64,000 bases of DNA from Dichelobacter nodosus (GCF_001263335.1 NZ_LGVW01000028.1:222001-286000), one strand, 5' to 3'. Positions 17,013 to 27,156 are shown, counted from the first letter of the stretch. The notes: generated from the sequence alone by a model not told the origin. Numbers and translations: made by a program.

Positions 17013-18893
17013 ATATGCTTTTTCGGCAGCTTCTAAGGCTTCCAAAGCGTCCATTAGTTCCGCTTCTGCAACTAAAAGCGCGCGGTCGGCGTCAGCTTTT
17101 TCCGCTAAAAGCGCATTAAGACGCGGTTTTTCCGCTTCAGTATACAAACTCATATCTGCCAAAGCCTGTTCCAAATCTTTTTGCTTATGGTGAACGTTAT
17201 CCAGCTTTTTTTCTGCTTTTTCAATCGATTGCTGATAAGGGCGTAGATATTGCCGGCGTTCGGCTTCTTGGCGTTTTTGTTGCTGCCGATCATTTATCTT
17301 TGCCGTTTTTTCAGATGACTGCTCACTACGCTTTTGCCGCAAATAGTCGCGATAATCGTCTAAATCGCCGTCAAAAACACGGCAAACGCCCTCATCAACC
17401 AAATAAAACTGATCACAAGTTGCGCGCAATAAACTGCGGTCATGAGAAACCAGCACTAACGCGCCCTGATACGTTTGCAGCGCGCGGATTAAATTATCAC
17501 GCATCGATAAATCCAGATGATTCGTCGGCTCGTCAAGCAATAATAAATTAGGACGCGTAGCAATTAATAAAGCCAAAGCCAACCGCGCCTTTTCACCGCC
17601 CGAACACAATTGAACGGGCATTTGCACCGCTTCACCCGCAAAACCATAAGCGCCTAAAAAATTACGCAATTCTTGCTCGCTCGCTTCCGGCTGCTGTTGT
17701 TGAAAATGCCATAGCGGCGTTTGTTCACTCACCAATCGATCGAGCTGATGCTGGGCAAAATAACCAATTTGTGCTTTTTGGTGCGCGCTGCGTTCGCCTT
17801 GAAGGAGCGGCAACACACCGGCTAAAGTTTTCATTAAAGTTGATTTGCCGGCGCCATTGTGTCCCAACAAACCGATCCGCGCATCGGCATTAATCGCCAA
17901 AGTAAACGGTTTTAAAAGTGGCGTTTCATAACCCATCACCGCTTGTTTTAAACGCAAAACCGGCGAAGGATAATGCTCTGCCGGCGGAAATTCTAAAGCA
18001 TAATTCTCTTCAATCGATGACGGCGGCGTCAGCGTCAATTTTTCCAAAGCTTTTAAACGACTTTGCGCTTGCCGCGCTTTCGTTGCTTTTGCGCGAAAAC
18101 GGTCAATAAATTGTTGTAAATGCACGCGTTTTTCCGCTTGCTTGGCATATAACGCATCTTGTTGCAAACGTTGCTCATGCCGTGTTTGCACAAATTGGCT
18201 GTAATTGCCGCGGTAACTAATCAGTTGTTCGCCCTCAATATGAACGATATGTTGACATAATGCGTCTAAAAAATCGCGATCGTGAGAGATAATGAACAAA
18301 GTTGTTGGATATGTGAGCAAAAAATCTTGCAACCAAACAATCGCATCTAAATCAAGATGGTTAGTGGGCTCGTCCAGCAACAATAAATCGGCGGGGGCAA
18401 TTAATGCCTGAGCCAAATTGAGCCGCATGCGCCAGCCGCCGGAAAAATGCGCCACGGGCAACTGATGTTGCGCGGGCGCAAATCCCAAACCGGTTAACAA
18501 TTCTGCCGCGCGTGCCGGCAAACGATAAGCATCTACTTGCTGCAAAAGCTCGTGCGCATGCGCAATCGCTAAACCTTGACCACTTTGCTGTGCGCGTAAT
18601 GCTTCTTGCTCGGCGGCGCGAAAACGCTGGTGCCCATCTAAAACATAATCAAGCGCAGATTGCGCTAACGCCGGCGTTTCCTGACGCACGCTGGCAATCC
18701 ATTCGCTCTCCGGCAAGCTAACTTGTCCCTGATCGGCTTCCAATTCGCCGCGCAATAATGCAAATAAACTGGATTTACCGCAGCCGTTACGTCCCACGAG
18801 CCCCACGCGTTGCCCGTGATGAATATTTAAATTTGCCGCCCGCAGCAATATTTTCGCGCCACGGGCAAGCGTCACATTTTCTAAACTGATCAT
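16998..18893 (-). CDS. ABC-F family ATPase (YheS/Uup type)
   Basis: The 631-residue protein has two ABC ATPase domains and no membrane segments. Walker A motifs are GRNGCGKSS and GHNGAGKST; signatures are LSGG-like FSGGWRMRLNLAQAL and CSGGEKARLALAL; Walker B parts are LLLDEPTNHLDL, twice. The linker between domains (about 240-300) and a C-terminal coiled-coil tail (about 510-631) fit YheS/Uup-like ABC-F proteins, which act on the ribosome or on DNA structures rather than in transport. It starts 1 base from the metK stop, at the end of secA-mutT-metK. YheS is the closest match by eye; Uup cannot be excluded. Confidence 0.93.
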   Translation of the reverse strand: MISLENVTLARGAKILLRAANLNIHHGQRVGLVGRNGCGKSSLFALLRGELEADQGQVSLPESEWIASVRQETPALAQSALDYVLDGHQRFRAAEQEALRAQQSGQGLAIAHAHELLQQVDAYRLPARAAELLTGLGFAPAQHQLPVAHFSGGWRMRLNLAQALIAPADLLLLDEPTNHLDLDAIVWLQDFLLTYPTTLFIISHDRDFLDALCQHIVHIEGEQLISYRGNYSQFVQTRHEQRLQQDALYAKQAEKRVHLQQFIDRFRAKATKARQAQSRLKALEKLTLTPPSSIEENYALEFPPAEHYPSPVLRLKQAVMGYETPLLKPFTLAINADARIGLLGHNGAGKSTLMKTLAGVLPLLQGERSAHQKAQIGYFAQHQLDRLVSEQTPLWHFQQQQPEASEQELRNFLGAYGFAGEAVQMPVQLCSGGEKARLALALLIATRPNLLLLDEPTNHLDLSMRDNLIRALQTYQGALVLVSHDRSLLRATCDQFYLVDEGVCRVFDGDLDDYRDYLRQKRSEQSSEKTAKINDRQQQKRQEAERRQYLRPYQQSIEKAEKKLDNVHHKQKDLEQALADMSLYTEAEKPRLNALLAEKADADRALLVAEAELMDALEALEAAEKAYKSQY

Positions 18894-20042
18894 TTACGCT
18901 TGTTGCAAAGCATCGCTGCGATCGGTTTTTTCCCAAGTAAATTGCGGTAATTCGCGTCCAAAATGACCGTAAACCGCGGTTTTTTGATAAATCGGGCGCA
19001 CTAAATCCAGCATTTCGATGATGCCGTACGGTGTGAGATCAAAAACGGCTTGTACGCGGCGCACGATTTCTGCGTCGTCAATCGTACCGGTGCCAAAAGT
19101 ATTAACCATGATAGAAGTCGGTTCAGCAATGCCGATCGCGTAAGAAAGTTGCACTTCACAACGCGTTGCCAATCCCGCTGCGACTACGTTTTTAGCAACA
19201 TAACGCGCGGCATATGCGGCGCTGCGATCCACTTTGCTCGGATCTTTTCCGGAAAACGCACCACCGCCGTGTCGTGCGGCGCCGCCATACGTATCAACAA
19301 TGATTTTTCGTCCTGTTAAACCGCAATCGCCTAAAGGTCCGCCGATAACAAATTTTCCCGTCGGATTAATATGGAAGCGCGTTTTTTTATCGATCCATTT
19401 GCTGGGCACGATCGGCGCGATAATTTCTTCGCGCACGGCTTCGGTCAATTCTTTCAAAGAAATTTCTTCGCTGTGTTGCGTTGATAAAACAATGGCATCA
19501 ACGCCAACAATCGTATTATCGCGGTAACGGAATGTAATCTGGCTTTTCGCATCGGGACGCAACCACGGCAAAGCACCGGAATGACGCAATTGCGCTTGTT
19601 TTTCTACTAAACGATGCGCATAAGTAATCGGCGCGGGCATCAAAGTAGGCGTTTCCGTGCAGGCATAACCAAACATTAAACCTTGATCGCCGGCGCCTTG
19701 TAATTTCGCCTCGCCGCGATCAACGCCTTGCGCAATATCGCCGGATTGTTTGCCGATAGCATTTAAAACGGCGCAAGTGCGTCCATCAAATCCCATTTCC
19801 GAATGGGTGTAACCGATGGTGCAAATGGTTTTGCGCACTAAATCTTCTAAATCAACCCAAGTGCTGGTGCCGATTTCGCCGGCAATAACAACCATGCCGG
19901 TTTTTACCAAAGTTTCGCAGGCGACCCGCGCTTTTAAATCTTTTTCTAAAATGGCGTCTAAAACCGCATCAGAAATCTGATCGGCAATTTTATCTGGGTG
20001 ACCTTCAGAAACGGATTCTGAAGTAAACAAATATTCGGTCAT
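18894..20042 (-). CDS. metK: S-adenosylmethionine synthase
   Basis: The 382-residue enzyme makes S-adenosylmethionine from methionine and ATP. Signatures are [36 protein letters not shown] and the P-loop-like [19 protein letters not shown]. Length is standard. The ATG overlaps the mutT stop by 4 bases, so metK depends on secA-mutT transcription; no SAM riboswitch is visible because there is no room for a leader. Confidence 0.98.
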   Translation of the reverse strand: MTEYLFTSESVSEGHPDKIADQISDAVLDAILEKDLKARVACETLVKTGMVVIAGEIGTSTWVDLEDLVRKTICTIGYTHSEMGFDGRTCAVLNAIGKQSGDIAQGVDRGEAKLQGAGDQGLMFGYACTETPTLMPAPITYAHRLVEKQAQLRHSGALPWLRPDAKSQITFRYRDNTIVGVDAIVLSTQHSEEISLKELTEAVREEIIAPIVPSKWIDKKTRFHINPTGKFVIGGPLGDCGLTGRKIIVDTYGGAARHGGGAFSGKDPSKVDRSAAYAARYVAKNVVAAGLATRCEVQLSYAIGIAEPTSIMVNTFGTGTIDDAEIVRRVQAVFDLTPYGIIEMLDLVRPIYQKTAVYGHFGRELPQFTWEKTDRSDALQQA

Positions 20043-20446
20043 GATTTTGCTCCGATTTTTATTTTTTGCTTTAATAATTCAATAACATAAGAGTTTGGTT
20101 TGGGAAAAACGTCTGGATTAAGTTGAGCGATTTCTGCCCAACAAACTTCCTGATTTTCTAATCCTTGCGGCGCATAATCGCCTACGCAATCGGCAAAATA
20201 AAAACTCAATGCGACGTTATTTTCGCCCAAACCTTGATAGAACAATTGCCAATGTTCGCTGCGGGTATCAATGCCTAATTCTTCTTGAAATTCGCGGATT
20301 AAAGCCTCGAGATGACGTTCTCCTGCTTCAACTTTTCCACCGGGAAATTCCCAAAAACCGGCGCAAAATTTGCCCGCCGGTCGCGTTGCAATCAAAACTT
20401 TTTGATTTTTTTGACACAAAATCCCCGCAACGACTTCAATCATCAT
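20039..20446 (-). CDS. mutT: 8-oxo-dGTP diphosphatase MutT
   Basis: A 135-residue Nudix protein with a canonical box [18 protein letters not shown] followed by QEELGI. It also has the N-terminal [19 protein letters not shown] and FWEFPGGK typical of MutT. It removes oxidised guanine nucleotides before they enter DNA. The start overlaps the end of secA by 4 bases; the secA-mutT order is common in gammaproteobacteria. Confidence 0.95.
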   Translation of the reverse strand: MMIEVVAGILCQKNQKVLIATRPAGKFCAGFWEFPGGKVEAGERHLEALIREFQEELGIDTRSEHWQLFYQGLGENNVALSFYFADCVGDYAPQGLENQEVCWAEIAQLNPDVFPKPNSYVIELLKQKIKIGAKS

Positions 20447-23163
20447 AATTTACCGCAGCAATGTTTATATTTTTTACCGCTGCCGCAGGGGCAAGGTTGA
20501 TTGCGCCCTACTTTACTGGCTTCAACTTCAGTAATCGGCGGATTTTGTGATGCCGTAGCATCATTAGTTGATTGCGATTGCGACGCTTCGGGCGCAGGTT
20601 CTGCCGCGGTGGCAGTAGATTCAGCATTCGGCGCGTTAAACGTAATATGATTGAGCAAACGCACGATTTGCAATTGAATATTTGCCAATAAATCAATAAA
20701 TAATTCATAGGATTCCCGTTGATATTCGCGTTTGGGATCTTTTTGCGCCCGTGAACGCAACCAAATCGCCTGCCGCAGCATATCCATCGTTGCTAAATGC
20801 CCTTTCCACAATTCATCAATAATTTGCAAAGCAACATATTTTCCTGCCCAATCCATCATGTCGTCACCATATTGAGCGCGTTTTTGGGCATCAATTGCGT
20901 TAAATGCGGCAAGCAAACGTTTTTGAATTTCATCAACGGATAAATCCGGCTCTTTTGCCAACCATTCTTTTTCAACGGCAATCGATAAACCAAATTCATT
21001 TAATAACGCGGCTTCCAAACCGGCAACGTCCCAATTTTGGCGCACTTGATCGGCGGGAACATAATGCGTGATTAACCGCGTAACGATTGATTCGCGCATT
21101 TCATCGAGCATTTCGCGGATATTTTCCGCGTCCATAATGACCGAACGTTGGTTATAAATGACTTTGCGTTGTTCATTGGCGACGTCATCGTATTCAAGCA
21201 AATGTTTGCGCGCATCAAAGTTGTGTGCTTCTACTTTGCGTTGTGCGCCTTCGATTTGCCGCGAAACCATTTTCGATTCAATCACATCATTCTCGCCCAT
21301 GCCCAAGCGTTCCATCATTCCTGCCATACGATCACCGGCAAAAATGCGCACTAAATTATCGTCCAAAGCGACATAAAAACGACTAGAACCGGGATCGCCC
21401 TGCCGACCAGAACGACCGCGCAATTGATTATCGATGCGCCGCGATTCGTGACGTTCCGCGCCGATAACGTGCAATCCGCCGGCGGCAATCACTTCATCAT
21501 GGCGTTTTTGCCACGCTTCCTGCACCGCGGCTTTTTCTTCTTCCGTCGCATCGGCGCCGAGTTTATCCAATTCAGCTTTTAAACTACCGCCCAAAACGAT
21601 ATCCGTACCGCGTCCTGCCATATTTGTGGCAATGGTAATTTGTCCGGGGAGCCCCGCGTTGGCAACGATTTCCGCTTCTCGCGCGTGTTGTTTAGCGTTT
21701 AAAACGTTGTGCGCCACGCCTTCTTTAGTTAATAAATCCGAAATTAATTCAGAAGTTTCAATCGATGCCGTGCCCAATAAAACCGGTTGCCGGCGCGCCA
21801 AACATTCTTTAACTTCGGCAACAATTGCTTGATATTTGCCGCTTTGTTTTAAGAAAATCATGTCGGTGTAATCGATGCGCGCAATCGGGCGATTAGTAGG
21901 AATAACGACGGTTTCTAAATTATAAATATCTTGAAATTCATAGGCTTCCGTATCAGCGGTTCCCGTCATGCCGGAAAGTTTTTCATACATACGGAAGAAA
22001 TTTTGATAAGTGATAGAAGCCAGCGTTTGCGATTCTTGTTGAACGGTAACACCTTCTTTGATTTCAATGGCTTGATGTAAACCATCTGACCATCGCCGTC
22101 CGGCTAATGTTCGTCCCGTAAATTCATCAACGATCATCACTTGACCGTCTTTAACGATGTAATCAACATCGCGATGATAAAGATGATGCGCGCGCAAACA
22201 GGCATTTAAATGATGAAATAGACCGATATTTTTCGGTTCATACAAACTTTCATTTTCGGCAATCAAACCTTTTTCCACGAGCAATTTTTCAATGTGCGCG
22301 TGACCCATTTCGGTGAGTCCCACTTGTTTGGTTTTTTCATCGATGGAGAAATCGCCCGTTTCAATTTCTTCTTCATCGTTCAACAGTGATCTTTTTTCTT
22401 GATTAGGATCTTTTTTCTGAAGCGTCAAATAAGGAACTAACTCGTTGAGTTTACGATACAATTCCGTATTCATTTCCGCCGGGCCTGAAATAATTAAAGG
22501 CGTACGCGCTTCATCAATCAAAATGGAATCGACTTCGTCAACGATGGCAAAATTGAGTTTTCGTTGTAAACGTTGATCGGGCGAAAGCGCCATATTGGTG
22601 CGCAAATAGTCAAAACCAAATTCGCTGTTGGTGCCGTAGGTAATATCGGCGCGATATGCGGCTTTTTTCTCTTCGGTATCCATGCCGGAAACGATGATGC
22701 CGGTGGTCAATCCTAAAAAGCTATACAATTTCCCAAGTTCGCCGCCGTCGCGTTTTGCCAAATAATCGTTAACGGTTACAACGTGAACGCCTTCTCCTGA
22801 TAACGCATTTAAATAAACGGCTAAAGTCGCGACCAAAGTTTTTCCTTCACCGGTGCGCATTTCGGCGATTTTGCCTTGATGTAATACCATGCCGCCGATG
22901 AGTTGCACGTCATAATGTCGCAAACCTAAAACGCGTTTTGCCGCTTCGCGCACCACCGCAAAAGCTTCTGGCAAAACGTCATCTAAAGTTTCGCCCTCGG
23001 TGAGACGCTTTCGAAACTCGTCGGTTTTTGCCCGCAAAGCAGCATCATCAAGAGCGATCATGCTTTCTTCTAGTGCATTAATTTTTTTGACTGTTTTCGA
23101 TAATTGTTTGATTATGCGTTCATTACGCGAGCCAAAGAGCTTGGCAATAATTTTGCCTAACAT
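20443..23163 (-). CDS. secA: Preprotein translocase ATPase SecA
   Basis: The 906-residue motor drives unfolded proteins through SecYEG. Visible parts are Walker A MRTGEGKTLVATLAVYLNAL, VDEVDSILIDEARTPLIISG, TNMAGRGTDI and GRSGRQGDPGSSRFY. The C-terminal zinc motif (CPCGSGKKYKHCC) binds SecB and lipids. AGGGA lies before the ATG. No secM precedes it; instead dciA is divergent, and a hairpin with a U-rich tail lies in the short leader. mutT, metK and the ABC-F gene follow. Confidence 0.98.
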   Translation of the reverse strand: MLGKIIAKLFGSRNERIIKQLSKTVKKINALEESMIALDDAALRAKTDEFRKRLTEGETLDDVLPEAFAVVREAAKRVLGLRHYDVQLIGGMVLHQGKIAEMRTGEGKTLVATLAVYLNALSGEGVHVVTVNDYLAKRDGGELGKLYSFLGLTTGIIVSGMDTEEKKAAYRADITYGTNSEFGFDYLRTNMALSPDQRLQRKLNFAIVDEVDSILIDEARTPLIISGPAEMNTELYRKLNELVPYLTLQKKDPNQEKRSLLNDEEEIETGDFSIDEKTKQVGLTEMGHAHIEKLLVEKGLIAENESLYEPKNIGLFHHLNACLRAHHLYHRDVDYIVKDGQVMIVDEFTGRTLAGRRWSDGLHQAIEIKEGVTVQQESQTLASITYQNFFRMYEKLSGMTGTADTEAYEFQDIYNLETVVIPTNRPIARIDYTDMIFLKQSGKYQAIVAEVKECLARRQPVLLGTASIETSELISDLLTKEGVAHNVLNAKQHAREAEIVANAGLPGQITIATNMAGRGTDIVLGGSLKAELDKLGADATEEEKAAVQEAWQKRHDEVIAAGGLHVIGAERHESRRIDNQLRGRSGRQGDPGSSRFYVALDDNLVRIFAGDRMAGMMERLGMGENDVIESKMVSRQIEGAQRKVEAHNFDARKHLLEYDDVANEQRKVIYNQRSVIMDAENIREMLDEMRESIVTRLITHYVPADQVRQNWDVAGLEAALLNEFGLSIAVEKEWLAKEPDLSVDEIQKRLLAAFNAIDAQKRAQYGDDMMDWAGKYVALQIIDELWKGHLATMDMLRQAIWLRSRAQKDPKREYQRESYELFIDLLANIQLQIVRLLNHITFNAPNAESTATAAEPAPEASQSQSTNDATASQNPPITEVEASKVGRNQPCPCGSGKKYKHCCGKL

Positions 23164-23172
23164 ATTTTAAAG

Positions 23173-23225
23173 TCCCTATAAAAAAATAAAACCGCGCCGC
23201 GGTAAAAAAAATCCGATGCATCATA
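23173..23225 (-). promoter_or_regulatory. secA leader: -10 box and terminator-like hairpin
   Basis: On the minus strand TATGAT (23220-23225) is a plausible -10 box; its -35 is poor. About 10 bases after the predicted start, ACCGC-GGC-GCGGT (23191-23203) can form a 5-bp hairpin followed directly by TTTTATTTTTTT, then AGGGACTTTAAAAT and the secA ATG. This resembles a short intrinsic terminator inside the leader. It may be chance in A/T-rich flanks. Confidence 0.4.
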
Positions 23226-23293
23226 ACGAAAAAAAATCGAATGTGGTACGCTGTTCCGCACTATTTATCTGGGTCATTCGTTCTTTTTCAAGT

Positions 23294-23749
23294 ATGTCTA
23301 CCACAAAAAATCACTTTACAACCATTCAAAGCTTGTTGGTTACTTTTTCTCGCGCGACGGCATCGGAATCGTTAGCCCACTATTCGCGTTATCAAAATAT
23401 TTTTTTAAGTTGTCTGCCGGAACAATGGCGCAGCCGCGTAATGGTTGGTGAAATACAAAATGGGCGTTGGGCGGTTTTTGTTCAACACGGAAGCGAGGCT
23501 TATCAATTGCGTTATTTGCTGCCGGAAATCACCGCCGCGCTCAAACAAAAATTACCTTATGTTCCGCAAATTAAAATCAAAACCCAACCGGATTTATGGT
23601 TGATGTTTCCCAAAAAACGCCGGACGATTACGCCGTTTAAAAAAAATCTTAGCGAAATTGAAGCCGCGGAAATCATCAATCAATTTATTCAAAAAACACA
23701 AAACAAATTGCAGCAAATCTCAACCGCGCCATCACATGATGATATCTAA
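23294..23749 (+). CDS. dciA: DUF721 / DciA-like protein (putative helicase loader)
   Basis: The 151-residue protein is recognised by length, a central part typical of DUF721 (FLSCLPEQWRSRVMVGEIQN, WAVFVQHGSEAYQLRYLLPE, KIKTQPDLWLMFPKKRRTI) and its place between lpxC and secA, where gammaproteobacterial DUF721 genes often lie. Members named DciA bind and load DnaB-type helicase in bacteria lacking DnaC. The frame is open to 23216, but the ATG at 23294 gives the expected N-terminus; the upstream part looks non-coding. The fit to the family is good but not certain. Confidence 0.75.
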   Translation: MSTTKNHFTTIQSLLVTFSRATASESLAHYSRYQNIFLSCLPEQWRSRVMVGEIQNGRWAVFVQHGSEAYQLRYLLPEITAALKQKLPYVPQIKIKTQPDLWLMFPKKRRTITPFKKNLSEIEAAEIINQFIQKTQNKLQQISTAPSHDDI

Positions 23750-23756
23750 ACGAAAA

Positions 23757-23785
23757 AAGCCGGTAAAAATAAATTCTACCGGCTT
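23757..23785 (-). terminator. Terminator after lpxC
   Basis: A 9-bp stem AAGCCGGTA / TACCGGCTT with an 11-base A/T loop. On the minus strand it runs into CTTTTTTCG, so it ends the long dcw-lpxC transcript. On plus it could stop dciA only weakly, because no T-run follows. Confidence 0.85.
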
Positions 23786-23801
23786 ACCAATAAAAATAAT
23801 C

Positions 23802-24731
23802 CTAAAACGCCAACAGCGGATAGTCACCAGATAATAAATCTTCATAAACAACGGGTTGTTCGGCGCTGTCTTGTTCTAATTCATGCCACTGCCAACAATC
23901 TCCATGCTCGATAACTGCCAACGCTAATTTATTATTCAAATCGTGTCCGGATTTATAACCTTGATACCAACCCAAAATCGGCGCGCCAAGCAAATATAAA
24001 TCGCCAATAGCATCAAGCAATTTATGACGCACAAATTCATCATCAAATCTTAATCCCTGTTCATTGAGCACGCGATAATCGTCCACAACAACCGCATTAT
24101 CCAAACTGCCGCCCAAAGCTAAACCGTTACTATGCAAATATTCAATATCGCGCAAAAAACCAAAAGTTCGCGCGCGACAAATCTCGCGAATATAACGTTG
24201 TGTTGAAAAATCCAAACGATAATATTTATTACGGTGGCGAAAAACAGCATGATTAAAAAGTATCGTAAAATCAATTCGATAACCATCAAATGGCAAAAGA
24301 CGCGCCCATTTATCGCCGTCGCGCACTTCAATGGGTTCTAAAATTTTAATAAAACGTTTACTTTCATCTTGTTCACAAATGCCAGCTTGTTGCAATAAAT
24401 ACACAAAAGGTGCAGCGCTGCCGTCCATAATTGGCACTTCGGCAGAATCCAAATCGATATATAAATTATCTACGCCTAAACCCGCCAGCGCGGACATAAA
24501 ATGCTCAATAGTAGCAACGCGCACGCCGTCAACAACCATCGCGGTGCATAACTGCGTATCGCGCACGGACGATGCCTCTGCTTTAACGTGCGGTTGATTA
24601 GGCAAATCCACCCGCCGAAAAACGATTCCCGTATTCACCGCCGCCGGACGCAAAGTCATCGCGCAGGGTTTTCCGCTGTGCAAACCAATTCCTGCGGCGT
24701 AAATTTCGTGTTTAATGGTTCTCTGGCGCAT
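23802..24731 (-). CDS. lpxC: UDP-3-O-acyl-N-acetylglucosamine deacetylase
   Basis: The 309-residue zinc enzyme commits UDP-GlcNAc derivatives to lipid A. MRQRTIKHEIYAAGIGLHSG, the zinc-binding ATIEHFMSALAGLGVDNLYI and FVRHKLLDAIGDLYLLGAPI with the HKxxD motif are all present. It follows ftsZ after 1 base, the common ftsA-ftsZ-lpxC order, and is the last gene of the dcw cluster before the terminator. Confidence 0.97.
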   Translation of the reverse strand: MRQRTIKHEIYAAGIGLHSGKPCAMTLRPAAVNTGIVFRRVDLPNQPHVKAEASSVRDTQLCTAMVVDGVRVATIEHFMSALAGLGVDNLYIDLDSAEVPIMDGSAAPFVYLLQQAGICEQDESKRFIKILEPIEVRDGDKWARLLPFDGYRIDFTILFNHAVFRHRNKYYRLDFSTQRYIREICRARTFGFLRDIEYLHSNGLALGGSLDNAVVVDDYRVLNEQGLRFDDEFVRHKLLDAIGDLYLLGAPILGWYQGYKSGHDLNNKLALAVIEHGDCWQWHELEQDSAEQPVVYEDLLSGDYPLLAF

Positions 24732-24732
24732 G

Positions 24733-25902
24733 TTATTTCACTTTTTTGCGCAAAATAGAAGCCAAAGAATAACCTTCTGGCTCATTTTTGTTTTCTGATA
24801 ATAATGAAGAAAAAGAAGGCGCTTGTGGCGCGGGCGGCGTATTACCGGATAACAAAGTTGACGGCGCGAATTTATCGCCTAATAAGGTATTAACATCTTG
24901 TTCATTAATCATTTTATCGCCATCATTTTCTTGACCAATTCCCGTTGCCACCACGGTAACGCGCAAAACATCGCCTAAATCGTCATCGATCATCATGCCG
25001 ATTTTTACGTTAACCAAATCTTCGTCGATTAATTCGTGGATCAGCGTTGCCGCGGCATGAAATTCACTATTTTTCAAACTGCTGCTGGCAGAAATATTGA
25101 CCAATAAGCCGTGCGCCGAAGACAAATTAATATTTTCCAAAAGCGGCGAGGAAATGGCTTTATTAGTCGCTACTTGCGCCCGATCTTCGCCACTTGCTTC
25201 GCCGCTGCCCATCATCGCCACGCCGCGCTCGGACATGATTGTTTTGACGTCTTCCAAGTCCATATTAATCAAACCTTCTTTTTGAATAATATTGGCAATA
25301 CTTTCCACGCCTTTTTTGAGCACGTCATCAACGGTACTAAAAGAACTCAATAAAGTGGCTTCCTCGCCCATCACGTCGCTGACGCGATCGTTGGGAATAA
25401 CGATTAAACAATCCACTTCATTTTTTAATACTTCTAAACCTTCTTCCGCCATGCGCATGCGTTTGCTGCCTTCAAAGAAAAAAGGTTTTGTAACGATTGC
25501 TACCGTCAAAATTCCCATTTCTCGGGCAATTTTAGCAATGACCGGCGCGGCGCCAGTGCCCGTGCCGCCGCCCATTCCCGCGGCAATGAAAACCATATCG
25601 GCGCCGTCTAACGTTTCTTGAATACGACTACTATCTTCTTCAGCAGCTTTGCGACCAATTTCGGGTTTAGAACCTGCGCCCATGCCGCGCGTTGTTTGTG
25701 CGCCAAGTTGTAATTTATGAGGAACGGGGCTGTTTTGTAATACTTGCATATCCGTATTTGCAACAATCAGTTCAACGCCTTCAAGCTCAAAATCCATCAT
25801 TTGTTTGACAGCATTACAGCCGCCACCGCCAACCCCGATAACTTTGATCAGAACATGTGTAGCATTTTTATTTTCTTTTGTCTCTACAATACCAATACTC
25901 AT
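24733..25902 (-). CDS. ftsZ: Cell division protein FtsZ
   Basis: The 389-residue tubulin-like GTPase forms the division ring. The GTP motif GGGTGTG is at 111-117, preceded by VIGVGGGGCNAVKQM. The synergy-loop region ISASSSLKNSEFHAA and MMIDDDLGDVLRVTVVATGI are present. A proline/serine-rich linker (about 325-370) leads to the C-terminal peptide GYSLASILRKKVK. That peptide lacks the DIPAFLR-like form usual in gammaproteobacteria, which docks FtsA and other partners. ftsA is 16 bases upstream. Confidence 0.98.
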   Translation of the reverse strand: MSIGIVETKENKNATHVLIKVIGVGGGGCNAVKQMMDFELEGVELIVANTDMQVLQNSPVPHKLQLGAQTTRGMGAGSKPEIGRKAAEEDSSRIQETLDGADMVFIAAGMGGGTGTGAAPVIAKIAREMGILTVAIVTKPFFFEGSKRMRMAEEGLEVLKNEVDCLIVIPNDRVSDVMGEEATLLSSFSTVDDVLKKGVESIANIIQKEGLINMDLEDVKTIMSERGVAMMGSGEASGEDRAQVATNKAISSPLLENINLSSAHGLLVNISASSSLKNSEFHAAATLIHELIDEDLVNVKIGMMIDDDLGDVLRVTVVATGIGQENDGDKMINEQDVNTLLGDKFAPSTLLSGNTPPAPQAPSFSSLLSENKNEPEGYSLASILRKKVK

Positions 25903-25918
25903 AACTATCCCTGAATGG

Positions 25919-27139
25919 CTAAATATATTTTAAAATAAGGCGCTTAAGTCGGCGCATTATACCGCTATTTGCATATTTTACCCAAATATGGTCGGCTATC
26001 GGCGCGTAAATTAAATGAAACATTCCTAAGGTCGTCATCATGCCTGCGTCGCTTTGTAAATCCTCGGGCAAACCTTCAATATTGGGAATCGTTGCCGCGC
26101 GCACGGGCAATTTTGATGCTTGGCTGACGTATTCCGCCAATCCCTTAATTTGTGCGCCGCCACCCGTTAATACTAATCCGCCTTTACTGAATTCTTGCAT
26201 ACCCGATTGCAGCAAAGCGTGGTTTAATTGCGCGAAAATATCGTCATAACGTTTACAAATTTTTTCAATAAAAACATGCTCATCAACCGCGCGCGCCGTG
26301 CCCGCAGTAGTCGGTACAAATAAATCCTCATGAGAAAGCGCGGAAAGATCTAAAGCGCCGGCGCGACATTTCAACTCTTCTGCCGCTTGACGCGTTGTGG
26401 ATAAAGCAATGGCAAGATCGCTTGAAACATCATCGCCGCCAACGCGTAATCCGCCGCTAAATTGCGCCTTATCTTGTTCAAAAACCATGAAATCGCTCGT
26501 GCCGGCGCCGATATCGACAACACAAACGCCTAATTCGCGTTCTTGCGCGGAAGTTGCCGCATAAGCCGATGCCAGCGCTGAAAAAACGAATTGATTAACG
26601 CCAATATTGCAGCTATCTAATACCCGCCGTAAATTTTGAATGGAATTTAATTGAGCACGAATAAAATGCAGGCGCACTTCCAATAAATCAGCAATCATGC
26701 CTTGAGGATTTGCAATTTGTTCGCAATCGTCTACTAAATAACTTTGTTCTAACGCGTGCAGCAATTGATAATTATCTTCTTGAACGCTATCGCGCAGCCG
26801 CACCAAAGTATCAATAAGCAAATCTTGAGAAATTTCCCGATGCGCCACGTCAACGCGCGCTTGATGATTAAATGAATGAATATGCGCGCCGCTGACCGCC
26901 ACATCCACATTACAAATTTCCACGCCAGATTGCCGTTCGGCTTCATTGATGGCATGTCTTAAAGCCGCACCCACTGCCGTAATATCAGTAATAACGCCGT
27001 GGCGGCACGGTATATCATTTGCCCAACCACAGCCTAGAATTTTTAACGCGTGTTCGGGATATTTCTCGGCAACGGTCACGCGTAAACGTGAACTACCAGT
27101 ATCAACAACAACCTGAATGGGATCAATATCATTTATCAT
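25919..27139 (-). CDS. ftsA: Cell division protein FtsA
   Basis: The 406-residue actin-like protein anchors FtsZ to the membrane. VVVDTGSSRLRVTVAEK, VVDIGAGTSDFMVFEQDKAQ and GGLVLTGGGAQIKGLAEYVS are the nucleotide-binding motifs. The C-terminus GIMRRLKRLILKYI is a basic amphipathic helix, as expected for the membrane-targeting tail. It lies between ftsQ and ftsZ with short gaps, in the usual order. Confidence 0.96.
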   Translation of the reverse strand: MINDIDPIQVVVDTGSSRLRVTVAEKYPEHALKILGCGWANDIPCRHGVITDITAVGAALRHAINEAERQSGVEICNVDVAVSGAHIHSFNHQARVDVAHREISQDLLIDTLVRLRDSVQEDNYQLLHALEQSYLVDDCEQIANPQGMIADLLEVRLHFIRAQLNSIQNLRRVLDSCNIGVNQFVFSALASAYAATSAQERELGVCVVDIGAGTSDFMVFEQDKAQFSGGLRVGGDDVSSDLAIALSTTRQAAEELKCRAGALDLSALSHEDLFVPTTAGTARAVDEHVFIEKICKRYDDIFAQLNHALLQSGMQEFSKGGLVLTGGGAQIKGLAEYVSQASKLPVRAATIPNIEGLPEDLQSDAGMMTTLGMFHLIYAPIADHIWVKYANSGIMRRLKRLILKYI

Positions 27140-27156
27140 CTAGTTTTATCTCATGC

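Noticed and set aside
17918-18721. Two plus frames opposite the ABC-F gene
   Set aside because: Antisense of conserved ATPase domains with no start context.
19044-20042. SAM riboswitch for metK
   Set aside because: metK overlaps mutT by 4 bases, leaving no leader.
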